Assembly: GCF_044466355.1 (NCBI RefSeq)
Contig: NZ_JBITMQ010000006.1
Location: 186,001-250,000 of the forward strand
Reading direction: 5' to 3'
Source of the DNA: Actinophytocola sp044466355
GTDB taxonomy: Bacteria; Actinomycetota; Actinomycetes; Mycobacteriales; Pseudonocardiaceae
DNA length: 64,000 nucleotides
Shown here piece after piece: positions 52,201 to 61,089 of this stretch. The position numbers were made by a program, and so were the translations under genes. Within the stretch, counting starts at the first letter, position 1, and the number at the start of each line of letters is the position of its first letter. Under the pieces are notes generated by a model. The model was not told the origin of the DNA and searched no databases. It was given only the letters and a program-made list of their open reading frames with translations.

Positions 52201-53081
52201 CCACCACGGAGGCACAGCTGGCGGAGGCCGTGTCCGTCGACGCGCCGCCCAGCGCGGCGCGGAACACGTGGCGCCGGTTCCGGCGGGAGCCGCTCGGCAT
52301 GGCCGCGCTGGTCGTGCTGGTGCTGCTCGTGTTCGTCGCGGTGGCGGCGCCGCTGCTCGCCGCCTACCCGTCCGGGTACGGCGACACGGTGCTCGCGCCG
52401 CCGTCCGGCGCGCACTGGTTCGGCACCGACAGCCTCGGGCTCGACGTGTTCGCCGAGGTCGTGTGGGGCGCGCAGCAGAGCCTCCTGGTCGCGGCGGCCG
52501 CCTCGCTGATCGCGATCGTGTTCGGCACGCTGCTCGCCGTCATCGGCGCGTACTTCCGCCGGATCGACTCCGTGATCAGCGTGATCGTCGACCTCACGTT
52601 GTCGCTGCCGATCCTGCCGCTGATGATCCTCGTCGCCGCGCTCGTCGGCCCCAGCACGATGACGATCATCCTCGTGATCGCCGCGTTCTCGTGGCCGGAG
52701 GTCACCAGGGTGGTGCGCTCGCAGGCGCTTTCGGTCGTGCGGCTGCCCTATGTGGACGCGGCGCGGCTGATGACCGGCTCGCCGGTGTGGATCATCCGGC
52801 GGCACGTGGTGCCCGCGGTGATGCCGCTGGTGCTGGTGTCGGTCGTGCTCACGTCCTCGCGCGCGGTGCTGTCGGCGGCGGGGCTGGCGTTCCTCGGCCT
52901 CGGCGACCCGAACACGTGGTCGTGGGGCCGGATCCTCTACGAGGCGCAGCAGGCGGGCGCGATGTCCACCGCGTGGTGGCTGCCGCTGTTCCCGTCGCTC
53001 GCGATCTTCCTGCTCGTGCTGGCGTCGACGCTGTTGTCCACGGCGTACAACGACGCCCGTAACCCAAGGCGGAACAAGTGA
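52197..53081 (+). CDS. Peptide ABC transporter permease (DppC/OppC-type)
   Basis: A 294-aa permease. An N-terminal cytoplasmic tail precedes WRRFRREPLGMAALVVLVLL and the diagnostic HWFGTDSLGLDVFAEVVWG loop. The EAA motif (DAARLMTGSPVWIIRRHVVP) and four more helices follow. It overlaps its DppB partner by four bases (ATGA) and the M24-fold gene by four bases (GTGA). The family, length and order are all standard. Confidence 0.94.
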   Translation: MTTTEAQLAEAVSVDAPPSAARNTWRRFRREPLGMAALVVLVLLVFVAVAAPLLAAYPSGYGDTVLAPPSGAHWFGTDSLGLDVFAEVVWGAQQSLLVAAAASLIAIVFGTLLAVIGAYFRRIDSVISVIVDLTLSLPILPLMILVAALVGPSTMTIILVIAAFSWPEVTRVVRSQALSVVRLPYVDAARLMTGSPVWIIRRHVVPAVMPLVLVSVVLTSSRAVLSAAGLAFLGLGDPNTWSWGRILYEAQQAGAMSTAWWLPLFPSLAIFLLVLASTLLSTAYNDARNPRRNK

Positions 53082-54256
53082 CGTTTTCCCAACGGCTCGA
53101 CCGCGCGTTCTTCGAGCGCGTCCAGGACCGGGTGCGTGCCCGGGCGTCCGAAGCCGGGTTCGACGCGATCCTCACCGACGACCCCGAGGACGTCGCGTAC
53201 CTGACCGGGTTCTTCCACCACCCGTGTGAACGGCCGGTCGCGGTGTGGCTGCCCGTCGACGGCGGCGCCACGCTGCTCCTGCCGGAGCTGGAGCGGGAGC
53301 ACGCGGAGGCCCAGCACGCGATCGCGGACCTGGTGGCCTACCCCGAGTACCCGGGCGTGGTGCCGCCGTTCGCGGTGCTGGCCGGTGCGGTGGGTGCGGG
53401 GCACCGCACGGCGGGCCACACCACGTCGATGAGCTACGCCCGGCTGAGCGCGGCCGCCGCCGCGTTGTCCACTGTGGACCTCGTGCCGACGGACATCGTG
53501 ACGGTCACCCGTTACGTCAAGGAACCCGGTGAGATCGCGCTGCACCAGGAGGCCGCGCGCATCACCGACGTGATGCTGACCGAGGGCGTCGAACTCGTCA
53601 CCGACGCGCTCGCCACCGGCGCCGAGCTGCCCAGCGAGGCCGAGCTGGCCGCGCACGTCGGCCGCGTCGGCACGTCCACCATGTACGGCGAGCACACCGA
53701 CGTCGTCGTCGTGTCCTTCCTCGCGGGCGGGCTCGTGTACGCGGGCGCCAACTCCTCCTACCCCCACGGTCTGCCGTCCGGGTACCGGCTGCGGCCCGGC
53801 GACACGTTCATGCTGTCGCTCGGCTGCGCGGTCGGCGGCCGGTTCGTCGAGGGAGAGCGGACGTTCGTGCTCGGCGAGCCGTCGGACGAGCAGCGCCGCT
53901 ACCACGAGACCATCCGCCTCGCCCAGGAGGTGGGCGGGCACGCGATCAAGCCGGGCGCCGAGTGCCGGTCCGCCAACGAGGCGTGCCTGTCGGTCGTCAG
54001 GGAGGCCGGGCTCGGCCGCTACCTGCGGCACCGGCAGGGCCACGGCATCGGCCTCGGCATGCACGAGCCGCCGTGGCTGGAGGACGGCGACGCGACCGTG
54101 CTCGAGCCCGGGATGATCGTGTCCAACGAGCCCGGCATCTACGTCCCGGGCCACGCGGGCTACCGCATCTCGGACTCCATGCTGGTCACCGACGACGGCG
54201 CCCGCCCCCTCACCTCGTACCCGCGCAGCCTCGACGACTGCGTCATCCCCGTCTAA
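53078..54256 (+). CDS. M24 pita-bread-fold hydrolase, probably not a metallopeptidase
   Basis: A 392-aa two-domain protein of the creatinase/aminopeptidase P superfamily (N-terminal domain to about 155, catalytic fold after). The five metal ligands of M24 metallopeptidases are Asp, Asp, His, Glu, Glu. Here the first Asp is Ser (GDTFMLSLG), the second is Glu (FVEGERTF), the last Glu is Ser (GYRISDSML), and only the His (GHGIG) and one Glu (NEPG) remain. Loss of the metal site is known in creatinase and the ectoine hydrolase DoeA, so an amidohydrolase-like reaction is more likely than Xaa-Pro cleavage. The GTG overlaps the permease stop. Confidence 0.82.
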   Translation: MTFSQRLDRAFFERVQDRVRARASEAGFDAILTDDPEDVAYLTGFFHHPCERPVAVWLPVDGGATLLLPELEREHAEAQHAIADLVAYPEYPGVVPPFAVLAGAVGAGHRTAGHTTSMSYARLSAAAAALSTVDLVPTDIVTVTRYVKEPGEIALHQEAARITDVMLTEGVELVTDALATGAELPSEAELAAHVGRVGTSTMYGEHTDVVVVSFLAGGLVYAGANSSYPHGLPSGYRLRPGDTFMLSLGCAVGGRFVEGERTFVLGEPSDEQRRYHETIRLAQEVGGHAIKPGAECRSANEACLSVVREAGLGRYLRHRQGHGIGLGMHEPPWLEDGDATVLEPGMIVSNEPGIYVPGHAGYRISDSMLVTDDGARPLTSYPRSLDDCVIPV

Positions 54257-54265
54257 GGAGTGTTC

Positions 54266-55147
54266 GTGAACGACGTGTCGCCAGAGTTCGCCGCCGCCAC
54301 CACCGAGGCGACCATGGTGCAGATCAACGGCAACCGGCTCGCGGTCGAGGTGCTCGGCCCCGAGGGCGCACCCGTGCTGATCGCACACCACGGCGCGCCC
54401 GGGCTCGGGTCGCGGGCCGAGCCGAGGGCGAGCTTCGGCAGGCTCGCCGACACCTACCGCGTCGTGGTGTTCGACGCGCGTGGTTCCGGGCAGAGCGAAG
54501 GCAAGGGCACGTTCAGCCACGAGCAGTGGGCCGCCGACATCGACGCGCTGCGCGAGTGGATCGGCGCCGAGCAGGTCATCATGGCGGGCGGCTCGTACGG
54601 CGGGTTCATGGCGATGGAGTACGCCACCCGCTACCCGGACCGCGTGCGTGCCATGGTCCTGCGCGACACCTCGCCGGACAACTCGCACGAGGAGAAGGCG
54701 CTCGCGAACGCGCTGGCCACCACCCGCGTGGAGATCGACCGCGACAAGCTCGACCGGATCTTCGCGGGCACCGTGCGCGACAACGACGACCTCCGCGACT
54801 GCTGGCGCGAGATCCTGCCGCTGTACGACTACGTCTACGACCCCGACGCGGTCGAGAAGAAGGTCGCCGCCACCCCGTACCGCTACGAGGCCCACAACCA
54901 CGCCTTCCAGGTCAACATCCCGAACTACGACCTCAAGCCGGTGCTGCCGCAGGTCACCGCGCCCACGCTGATCACCGTCGGCCGCACCGACTGGATCACG
55001 CCCGTGGCGTGCAGCGAGACGATCGCTAGTCTGATCCCCGGCTCGCGTCTGGTGGTGTTCGAGAAGTCGGGCCACTCACCGCAGATCGAGGAGGCCGAGG
55101 CGTGGACGAAGGTGGTGCGCGAGTTCCTGGCGGACGTCGTCACATGA
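54266..55147 (+). CDS. Alpha/beta-hydrolase (proline-iminopeptidase-like)
   Basis: A 293-aa alpha/beta-hydrolase with the nucleophile elbow GGSYGGFMAM, an upstream oxyanion HHGAPGLGSR, a late acid in VGRTDWITPV and the catalytic His in EKSGHSPQIEE. A cap of about 90 residues sits between. Sequence style matches proline-iminopeptidase-like hydrolases that cleave N-terminal residues or small amides/esters. GTG 54266 has AAGGAG five bases upstream; GTG 54260 would overlap that site. It overlaps the Lrp regulator by four bases and follows the M24-fold gene by nine bases. Confidence 0.85.
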   Translation: MNDVSPEFAAATTEATMVQINGNRLAVEVLGPEGAPVLIAHHGAPGLGSRAEPRASFGRLADTYRVVVFDARGSGQSEGKGTFSHEQWAADIDALREWIGAEQVIMAGGSYGGFMAMEYATRYPDRVRAMVLRDTSPDNSHEEKALANALATTRVEIDRDKLDRIFAGTVRDNDDLRDCWREILPLYDYVYDPDAVEKKVAATPYRYEAHNHAFQVNIPNYDLKPVLPQVTAPTLITVGRTDWITPVACSETIASLIPGSRLVVFEKSGHSPQIEEAEAWTKVVREFLADVVT

Positions 55148-56166
55148 GACCGCTCGACGACCTCGACCGCCAGATCATCGTCGCCCTGCAGGGCGACGGG
55201 CGGGCCAGCTGGACGTCGATCGCCACGACGTGCGAGACGTCCGTGCCGACGGTGGCGCGGCGTGCCCAGCAGCTCATGGCGGACAACCTCCTGAAGGTCG
55301 CGGTGCTGCCGAGCCTCGGCAGCACCGGGCCGGTGGAGACGTTCTTCACCCGCATCGGCTGCCGTCCCGGCACGCAGCTGGATGTGGCCGAACAGCTGGT
55401 CGCGCGCCCGGACGTGCGGTGGGCGTCGCTGATCACCGGCTCGTACGACATCGGCATCGAGCTGGTCGTGAACTCCGGGCCCACCCGGTACCCGAAGACC
55501 ATGCTGGAGCTGCAGCAGATCGACGGGGTGCAGCGCTGGTACAGCGACCTGCTGCTGCATGTCTACAAGGTCTCGCACGACTGGTACAAGCAGCTGCTCG
55601 ACGACCGCGAGGCGCTGCCGCCCGAGGTGCCGCTGTGCTCGCCGGACCACTTCGACAAGGTCGACTGGGCGATCCTCGACCACCTGCGGGACGACGGCAG
55701 GGCGAGCTTCCGGACCATCGCGGACGCGTTGGAGCTCAACGAGTCCACGGTCCGCCGCCGCTTCGAACGGATGATCGGCGACCGGTGCGCGGCGGTGTTC
55801 ACGATCGTGCCCGCGCAGGCGCTCGGGCTGGAGGCGGAGACCCTGATGTGGGTCACCGTGGAACCGTCGAAGCTCAACGAGGTCGCCGCCACGCTCGTCC
55901 GGCACCCGTCCGTGCGCTACCTCGGCGCCACGCTCGACGGGAACTCGTTGCTGTGCGAGGTGATCTCCGAGTCGACCCGCGGCCTGTTCGAGTTCACCAC
56001 GGACACGCTCGCGAAGATGGCGGGTGTGATCGGGTGGAGCGCGTCGGTGGAACTGCTGTCGCTCAAACGCGGCTTCGTCGAGACCCCGTGGTGGCGCGAA
56101 CAACTCGCCGAACACCACGCGGACGCGCTGGTCCTCGGCCCGGGCGCCGCGGTAGGCGACGGCTGA
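55144..56166 (+). CDS. Double-domain Lrp/AsnC-family transcriptional regulator
   Basis: A 340-aa regulator with two tandem Lrp units. Unit one has a winged helix (LDDLDRQIIVALQGDGRASWTSIA) and an AsnC ligand-binding domain (about 70-150). Unit two repeats this (FDKVDWAILDHLRDDGRASFRTIADALELNESTVRRRFERM, then about 230-330). Tandem Lrp proteins are common in actinobacteria and sense amino acids or related compounds. It is co-translated with the hydrolase (ATGA overlap at 55144), making it the probable specific regulator of the uptake and cleavage genes. Confidence 0.9.
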   Translation: MRPLDDLDRQIIVALQGDGRASWTSIATTCETSVPTVARRAQQLMADNLLKVAVLPSLGSTGPVETFFTRIGCRPGTQLDVAEQLVARPDVRWASLITGSYDIGIELVVNSGPTRYPKTMLELQQIDGVQRWYSDLLLHVYKVSHDWYKQLLDDREALPPEVPLCSPDHFDKVDWAILDHLRDDGRASFRTIADALELNESTVRRRFERMIGDRCAAVFTIVPAQALGLEAETLMWVTVEPSKLNEVAATLVRHPSVRYLGATLDGNSLLCEVISESTRGLFEFTTDTLAKMAGVIGWSASVELLSLKRGFVETPWWREQLAEHHADALVLGPGAAVGDG

Positions 56167-56261
56167 CTGGTCCGTGCCGCTCCGGTAGCCGTGCAACCCC
56201 TTGATCCACGGCGGCGAAACCGCGATCATCCAGGGGATACCGGCCTGTGAACGGGGGTCCC

Positions 56262-58661
56262 ATGGAACTGTCACGCCGTCAGGTTCTGAGTATCGTGCCC
56301 GCCGCCGTGCTCCTGGCACGCGCGGTGCCCGCGAGTGCCGACCCGGTCGCCGACCTCGGCAGGCTGCGGGCGAACACCGTCGACGTGTTCGCCGGTACCG
56401 CCGAGTCGAACGCACGTCCCGAGGTCGCCCCGAAGCTCGCGGCGATCGAGCGCACGGCCAGGGCACGGCTCGCGGACATGGACGCCGCCGGGGACGGCGA
56501 ACTGTTCGCGAACCTGCCGCTCGGCACGAACGACGCGAACCTGAACCGCGCTTTCCAGAACCTGTACGAGATCGCGCTGGCCACCCGCGCGCCCCGGTCG
56601 GCGCTGTTCGGTGACGCCGCCGTGCGGCAGCGGGTGCTCGACGGGCTCGTGTGGCTGCACACCCACCACTACGGCGACCAGGCCGCCGGGTACTACGGCA
56701 ACTGGTTCAACTGGGAGATCGGCATCTCCACGAGCGCCACGAAAGCCCTGCTGCTGCTGGACGCGCCCGCCGACCTGGTGTCGACGTACGTCGCGTCGAT
56801 GGACGCCTACCTGCGCAACGGCAAGGACGGCGACGTCGACCTCGACTCCCGCTTCCACACCGGCGCGAACCTCGCCGACATCACCACGAACAGGATCCTG
56901 CAGGGCGCGCTGCTCGCCGACGAGGCGCGGGTGACGAAGGCCGTCGCGGACCAGAGCACGGTGTTCGCCACCGTCGACCCGTACCACCTCCAGCACGGCG
57001 TGACCGACGGGTACTACGCCGACGGGTCGTTCATCCAGCACCATTCCGTGGCCTACACCGGCTCGTACGGCAGGGCGTTGCTGTCGCGGGTCGTGCAGGC
57101 GGTGAAGATCCTCGACGGCACCGCCTACGCGGGCGACGCCGGGTTGATCGACACGGTACGCGGCTGGGTGGTGAACGGGTTCGCGCCGCTGATCTTCGAA
57201 GGCTGGCTGATGGAGGTCGTCAAGGGGCGGGCCGTGTCCCGGTCGACGACCGGGTACGGCGACGTCACGTCCATCGTGGAGGCGATCGTCGACCTCGCCG
57301 ACTACGTGGCGGACCCGGTGCCGCTGCGGGCCTACGTGAAGTTCCTGCGGTCGGCCGCGATCGACCCGGCGGCGTTCGTGTCGCCGGTGAGCGTGCGCCG
57401 GTACGCCGACGTCCTCGCCTCGCCGGTGCCCGCGGCGGACCTGAACCCGCCGTCGCGTTCGGTCGCGTTCAACGCGATGGACCGGACCGTGCACCGCAGG
57501 CCGGGCTACGCGTTCGCGCTGGCCAGGAGTTCCGACCGGATCAGCAAGTACGAGTACATGAACGGCGAGAACCTGCTGCCCTGGTTCCAGGGCGACGGCG
57601 CCTACTACCTGTACCTGTCCGGCCAGGACCAGTCCGATTCGTTCGGAGTCGACTACTACACGACCGTGTCGCCGTACCGGCTGTCCGGCGTGACCGTGCT
57701 CGCGGAGGACCGGAGGACGATCCCGGAGCTGTACGGGCGGTTCTGGTACGAGAACCCGGCCGCGGGGTTCACGTCGTCGTCGGAGGCGCAGAACAAGTAC
57801 GTGTACTTCCCGCGCGGCACCAACGAGTTCTCCGGCGGCGCCACGCTCGGGCCGTACGGCGTCGCGGGCATGGTCACCTCGGACGACGTGCCCTATGTGG
57901 ACAAACGGGCCGGGCTGCTGCCGGACGACTTCGTGGCGTACCCGAACGTGCGGGTCACGAAGTCGTGGTTCCTGTTCGACGACGAGATCGTGGCGCTGGC
58001 GGCCGGGATGCCGGACGCCGCCGTGACCACAGTGGACAGCAGGATCGCGGCTCCTGACGACGACGTGGTGTTGTCGTCGGGTGACGGCTGGCTGCGGTAC
58101 GCGAACCGGACGACCGGCGCCGCGGTGGGTTACCTGTTCCTCGACGGGCAACGCCCGGTGGCCGACCGGTCGACGGTGACGCGGAGCCGCCGGGTGGTGC
58201 GCGCGGCCAACCAGGACACACCGGTGACCAAGCAGGTCGTGACCGTGACACTCCGGTCGTCGTCGGCCGCGTACGCGTTGGTGCCGCACGCGTCCGAGTC
58301 GCGGCTGCGGTCCGCCGGCGGGCCGGCCGTGCTGGCGAACACGACGGCCGTGCAGGCGGTGGCGCACCGGGGCCTGCGGCTGACGGGCGTCAACGCGTTC
58401 ACCGACGGCTGGCACCGGGCGGGCCCGCTGTCGGTGCACGGCCCGGCGTCGGTCCTCGTGCGTCGCGGCGACGGGGTGCGGGTCGCGGTGTCCGACCCGA
58501 CCATGCGGCGCACGGACGTGTCGGTGCTGCTGCGCGGTACCCGGCTGCGGGTCGTAGACGCCGACGACGGGGTCGAGGTCCGGCCGGTGCCGGGCGGGAC
58601 CCTGGTGCGGGCGCGGACTTTCCAGGCCCACGGCGCGACCTTGCACGCGACGCTGCGGTAG
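56262..58661 (+). CDS. Secreted polysaccharide lyase family 8 enzyme
   Basis: A 799-aa Tat-exported lyase (MELSRRQVLSIVPAAVLLA). An (alpha/alpha) toroid (about 30-385) bears the catalytic Asn/Trp segment YGNWFNWEIGISTS and the His/Tyr segment DGSFIQHHSVAYTGSYG. A large beta-sandwich region (about 390-650) and a C-terminal beta domain follow. PL8 enzymes cut hyaluronan, chondroitin, xanthan or related uronic polysaccharides by beta-elimination; which one cannot be read here. ATG 56262 fits the Tat signal; a GTG at 56247 is an alternative. It lies 95 bases after the Lrp gene with no obvious link to peptide uptake. Confidence 0.92.
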   Translation: MELSRRQVLSIVPAAVLLARAVPASADPVADLGRLRANTVDVFAGTAESNARPEVAPKLAAIERTARARLADMDAAGDGELFANLPLGTNDANLNRAFQNLYEIALATRAPRSALFGDAAVRQRVLDGLVWLHTHHYGDQAAGYYGNWFNWEIGISTSATKALLLLDAPADLVSTYVASMDAYLRNGKDGDVDLDSRFHTGANLADITTNRILQGALLADEARVTKAVADQSTVFATVDPYHLQHGVTDGYYADGSFIQHHSVAYTGSYGRALLSRVVQAVKILDGTAYAGDAGLIDTVRGWVVNGFAPLIFEGWLMEVVKGRAVSRSTTGYGDVTSIVEAIVDLADYVADPVPLRAYVKFLRSAAIDPAAFVSPVSVRRYADVLASPVPAADLNPPSRSVAFNAMDRTVHRRPGYAFALARSSDRISKYEYMNGENLLPWFQGDGAYYLYLSGQDQSDSFGVDYYTTVSPYRLSGVTVLAEDRRTIPELYGRFWYENPAAGFTSSSEAQNKYVYFPRGTNEFSGGATLGPYGVAGMVTSDDVPYVDKRAGLLPDDFVAYPNVRVTKSWFLFDDEIVALAAGMPDAAVTTVDSRIAAPDDDVVLSSGDGWLRYANRTTGAAVGYLFLDGQRPVADRSTVTRSRRVVRAANQDTPVTKQVVTVTLRSSSAAYALVPHASESRLRSAGGPAVLANTTAVQAVAHRGLRLTGVNAFTDGWHRAGPLSVHGPASVLVRRGDGVRVAVSDPTMRRTDVSVLLRGTRLRVVDADDGVEVRPVPGGTLVRARTFQAHGATLHATLR

Positions 58662-58727
58662 ACGCGCGAAAACGGCTTGCTCGCCCTTCGTAGAGTGGGT
58701 GTGACTGACCCACGGGGGGAGCGGGGA

Positions 58728-59960
58728 TTGCCGAGCACGCTCGAGGTGGCGGTCGCGCCGCGGGTTCGCAGGTGGAACAGGAACTTCTGGTTGTTCCTCG
58801 TCGCGCGCGGCGCCGCACGGCTCGGCGACATGATGCTGCCCGTCGCGCTCGCCGCCGGACTCGTCCAGTACGGGCACGGCGCGGGGGCGGTGGGTGCGGC
58901 CATGGCGTCGTACTCGGCGTGCGTGGCCGGGTTCGTGGTGTTCGGCGGGGTGATCGCCGACCGTGTCGACACGCGTGTGCTGATGGTGCTGGCGGACGTC
59001 GTGCGGGTCGGCACGCAAGGACTCGTCGCCGCCATGTTCTTCACCGGGCACGTGGTGCTGTGGCAGGTCTGCGCGGTCGGCGCGGTCAACGGGATCTGTG
59101 CCGCGCTGTTCCAGCCCGGCGTGGCGAGCACGATCCCCAGGATCGCCGACGACGTGCAGGGCGCCAACGGGGCGATCCGGACCGCCGAGTCGGTCATGAC
59201 CGTCGCGGGACCCGCGGTGGCCGGTGCGCTGATCGCGGTCACCTCGGTCGGCGGGGTGTTCGTCGCGCACGCGCTCACCTACGTGGTCAGCGCCGCGTGC
59301 CTGCTCGGCCTGCGGCTCGGCAGGGCGGTGGCCAGGACAGGGGCCTCGTTCGGCCTCGACCTCGCGGAGGGCTGGCGGGAGTTCCGGGCACGGACGTGGA
59401 TGTGGAGCGTCATCCTCGCGTGGATGACCCTCATGATCACCACCTTCGGGCCGACGGCGCCGCTCGTGGCCACCGCACTCGTCGTGGACCACGGGTCCAC
59501 GGCGTTCGGGCTGGTCAACGCCGTCGGCGGGGTGGGCATGGTCGTGGGCGGGCTGATCGCCATGCGCCTGCGCCCGAACCGTCCGCTGCTGGCCGGCGCG
59601 CTGGCGCTGCTCGGGTTCGCGGCGCAACCCCTTTCCGTGGCACTCGGTCTACCGGTAGCCGTGATCGCCGCGGGGTTCGCGGTCGCCGGGGCGGCACACG
59701 CGTTCTGGGGTGTCATGTGGGCCACCAGCGTGCAGACCCAGGTGCCCGGCACGATCCTCAACCGCATCCACGCCTACGAGGTGGCGGGGTCGCTCGCGAT
59801 GATGCCGGTGGGCCAGGCACTCGCCGGTCCGGCGTCCGCGCTGCTCGGCACCTCGTCCGTGCTCGTGGTGAGCGGGGTGGGTGTGGTCGTGGTGATCACG
59901 GCCCTGCTGATGGTGCCCGCGGTGCGCGACCTCCGCCGGGTCGATCGGGCGGCGGTCTAA
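58728..59960 (+). CDS. MFS transporter (enterobactin-exporter-like group)
   Basis: A protein of about 410 aa with roughly 10-12 hydrophobic segments and the cytoplasmic loop GGVIADRVDTRVLMVLADVVRVG, typical of the MFS_3/EntS-like drug or siderophore exporters. The N-terminus RNFWLFLVARGAARLGDMMLPVAL is the usual first helix. The start is uncertain: TTG 58728 follows GGGGGGAGCGGGGA, while GTG 58701 lies four bases after a TAGAGT box and could be used leaderlessly. Its stop overlaps the convergent EspG gene stop by four bases. Cargo is unknown. Confidence 0.82.
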   Translation: MPSTLEVAVAPRVRRWNRNFWLFLVARGAARLGDMMLPVALAAGLVQYGHGAGAVGAAMASYSACVAGFVVFGGVIADRVDTRVLMVLADVVRVGTQGLVAAMFFTGHVVLWQVCAVGAVNGICAALFQPGVASTIPRIADDVQGANGAIRTAESVMTVAGPAVAGALIAVTSVGGVFVAHALTYVVSAACLLGLRLGRAVARTGASFGLDLAEGWREFRARTWMWSVILAWMTLMITTFGPTAPLVATALVVDHGSTAFGLVNAVGGVGMVVGGLIAMRLRPNRPLLAGALALLGFAAQPLSVALGLPVAVIAAGFAVAGAAHAFWGVMWATSVQTQVPGTILNRIHAYEVAGSLAMMPVGQALAGPASALLGTSSVLVVSGVGVVVVITALLMVPAVRDLRRVDRAAV

Positions 59961-60712
59961 CGGCGGAGCGCCTCGACCAGGTCCTCCGCCGCCGAGCGGA
60001 GTGTGCTGGGGGACAACGGGTTCACGCTGATCCACCCGTCCGGCTCGTCGGCGGCCGGGGTGGTGACGCGTACGCGGCCGGTCGGGGTGTCCAGCCAGCA
60101 CAGCTCCGGGACGGTGCGGGTGTCGCGGACGTCCCCGCCGTCGCGGGTGGTGGCGGTCGCGCCGAGCTGGCCGCCGCCGTCGACGGCGCTGACCAGTTCG
60201 GTGAGGTTGTCCAGCTCGTCGGGGTTGCCACCGTGCTCGGTGACGACGTGGCGGTGGCCCGCGGTGACGAGTGCCGCGGCCGCCGGCAGCCGGACGGGCA
60301 TGGCGGGCGCGGGGACCAGGTCCGGCACGAGCGCGGTCAGCGCGGACGCCACCGCGCTGAGCGGGATGCGGCGCACGTCGACGAGCCGGTCACCGGCGAA
60401 GTCCTGTTTGCACACCACGGCGTGCTTGCCGTAGACCATCGCGACCGCGCCGCGTTCCCCGCCAGGGCCGCGGACCACGAGGTCCACGGTGCCGCGCCGC
60501 CTGGCGAGCGCGGCGACGACGTCCGCGGCGAGCCCGGCGGGCCCGTCGGCACCGGCGAGGCCACGTACCTGCAGGGCCTCGGCCGCGGCGGCGAACAGCT
60601 CGTCCCGTTCCGCCGGTACGCGGCCGAAGGACGGCACCCGCAGCGGGTACGGGATCGTGGCGCCCGCGTGGGTGGCGAGCAGGTCCAGCTCGACGAGCCC
60701 GAACCGGGTCAC
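59957..60712 (-). CDS. EspG-family ESX secretion-associated chaperone
   Basis: A 251-aa EspG-like protein. The typical N-terminal FGLVELDLLATHAGATIPYPLRVPS and the following long helix plus beta sheets match the EspG fold, which binds PE/PPE heterodimers in the cytoplasm and delivers them to type VII secretion. The gene lies at the end of a leftward group behind a PPE protein, its likely client. It overlaps the 60709 gene by four bases. No EccC ATPase or EsxA/B pair is in the window. Confidence 0.85.
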   Translation of the reverse strand: MTRFGLVELDLLATHAGATIPYPLRVPSFGRVPAERDELFAAAAEALQVRGLAGADGPAGLAADVVAALARRRGTVDLVVRGPGGERGAVAMVYGKHAVVCKQDFAGDRLVDVRRIPLSAVASALTALVPDLVPAPAMPVRLPAAAALVTAGHRHVVTEHGGNPDELDNLTELVSAVDGGGQLGATATTRDGGDVRDTRTVPELCWLDTPTGRVRVTTPAADEPDGWISVNPLSPSTLRSAAEDLVEALRR

Positions 60713-61080
60713 CTGGCCTCACCGAGGCGGGTGAACGTGCTCTCGTTGTCGCCTTCCGTGGCGCGGTAGTCGGCCGCGCCGGCCCGGGTCTCCCCGCCGA
60801 GACGGGTGAGCCCGTCGGCCCACTCCCGCAGCACGGTCGGGGTGCCCTCCGGCCCGGTGAGCCGTGCGAGCTTGGCCGCGAACCACATCGCGGGCGGTGA
60901 CGAGCCCATCCGCAGCGGCTGCACGTCCGCCGCCCGCACCCGCTCGTGCAGGTCCTCGCCCAACCGGACCAGCTCGTCGGCGTGCCGCTCCACCTCGTAG
61001 GGACTGACGAACACGGCGGCACCCGCCCTGGCCAGCGCGCCCTTCGTGCCGGCGGGGTCTTCCTCGGAGTCGACGTACAT
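60709..61080 (-). CDS. Small ESX-associated helical protein (EspC/PE-like)
   Basis: A 123-aa protein, mostly helical, with the VSPYEVERHADELVRLGEDL stretch resembling the helix of EspC/PE-like or WXG100-like ESX substrates. It lacks a clean WxG. It lies between the PPE and EspG genes with a four-base overlap at one end and nine bases at the other, so it is probably translated with both. It may be the PE-like partner of the PPE protein, but this is inferred from position and size. ATG 61080 is the first in frame. Confidence 0.6.
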   Translation of the reverse strand: MYVDSEEDPAGTKGALARAGAAVFVSPYEVERHADELVRLGEDLHERVRAADVQPLRMGSSPPAMWFAAKLARLTGPEGTPTVLREWADGLTRLGGETRAGAADYRATEGDNESTFTRLGEAR

Positions 61081-61089
61081 GGTGGCTCC

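Noticed and set aside
56271..59627. Minus-strand open frame of 1118 codons
   Set aside because: It crosses the PL8 and MFS genes antisense and shows only GC-bias composition.
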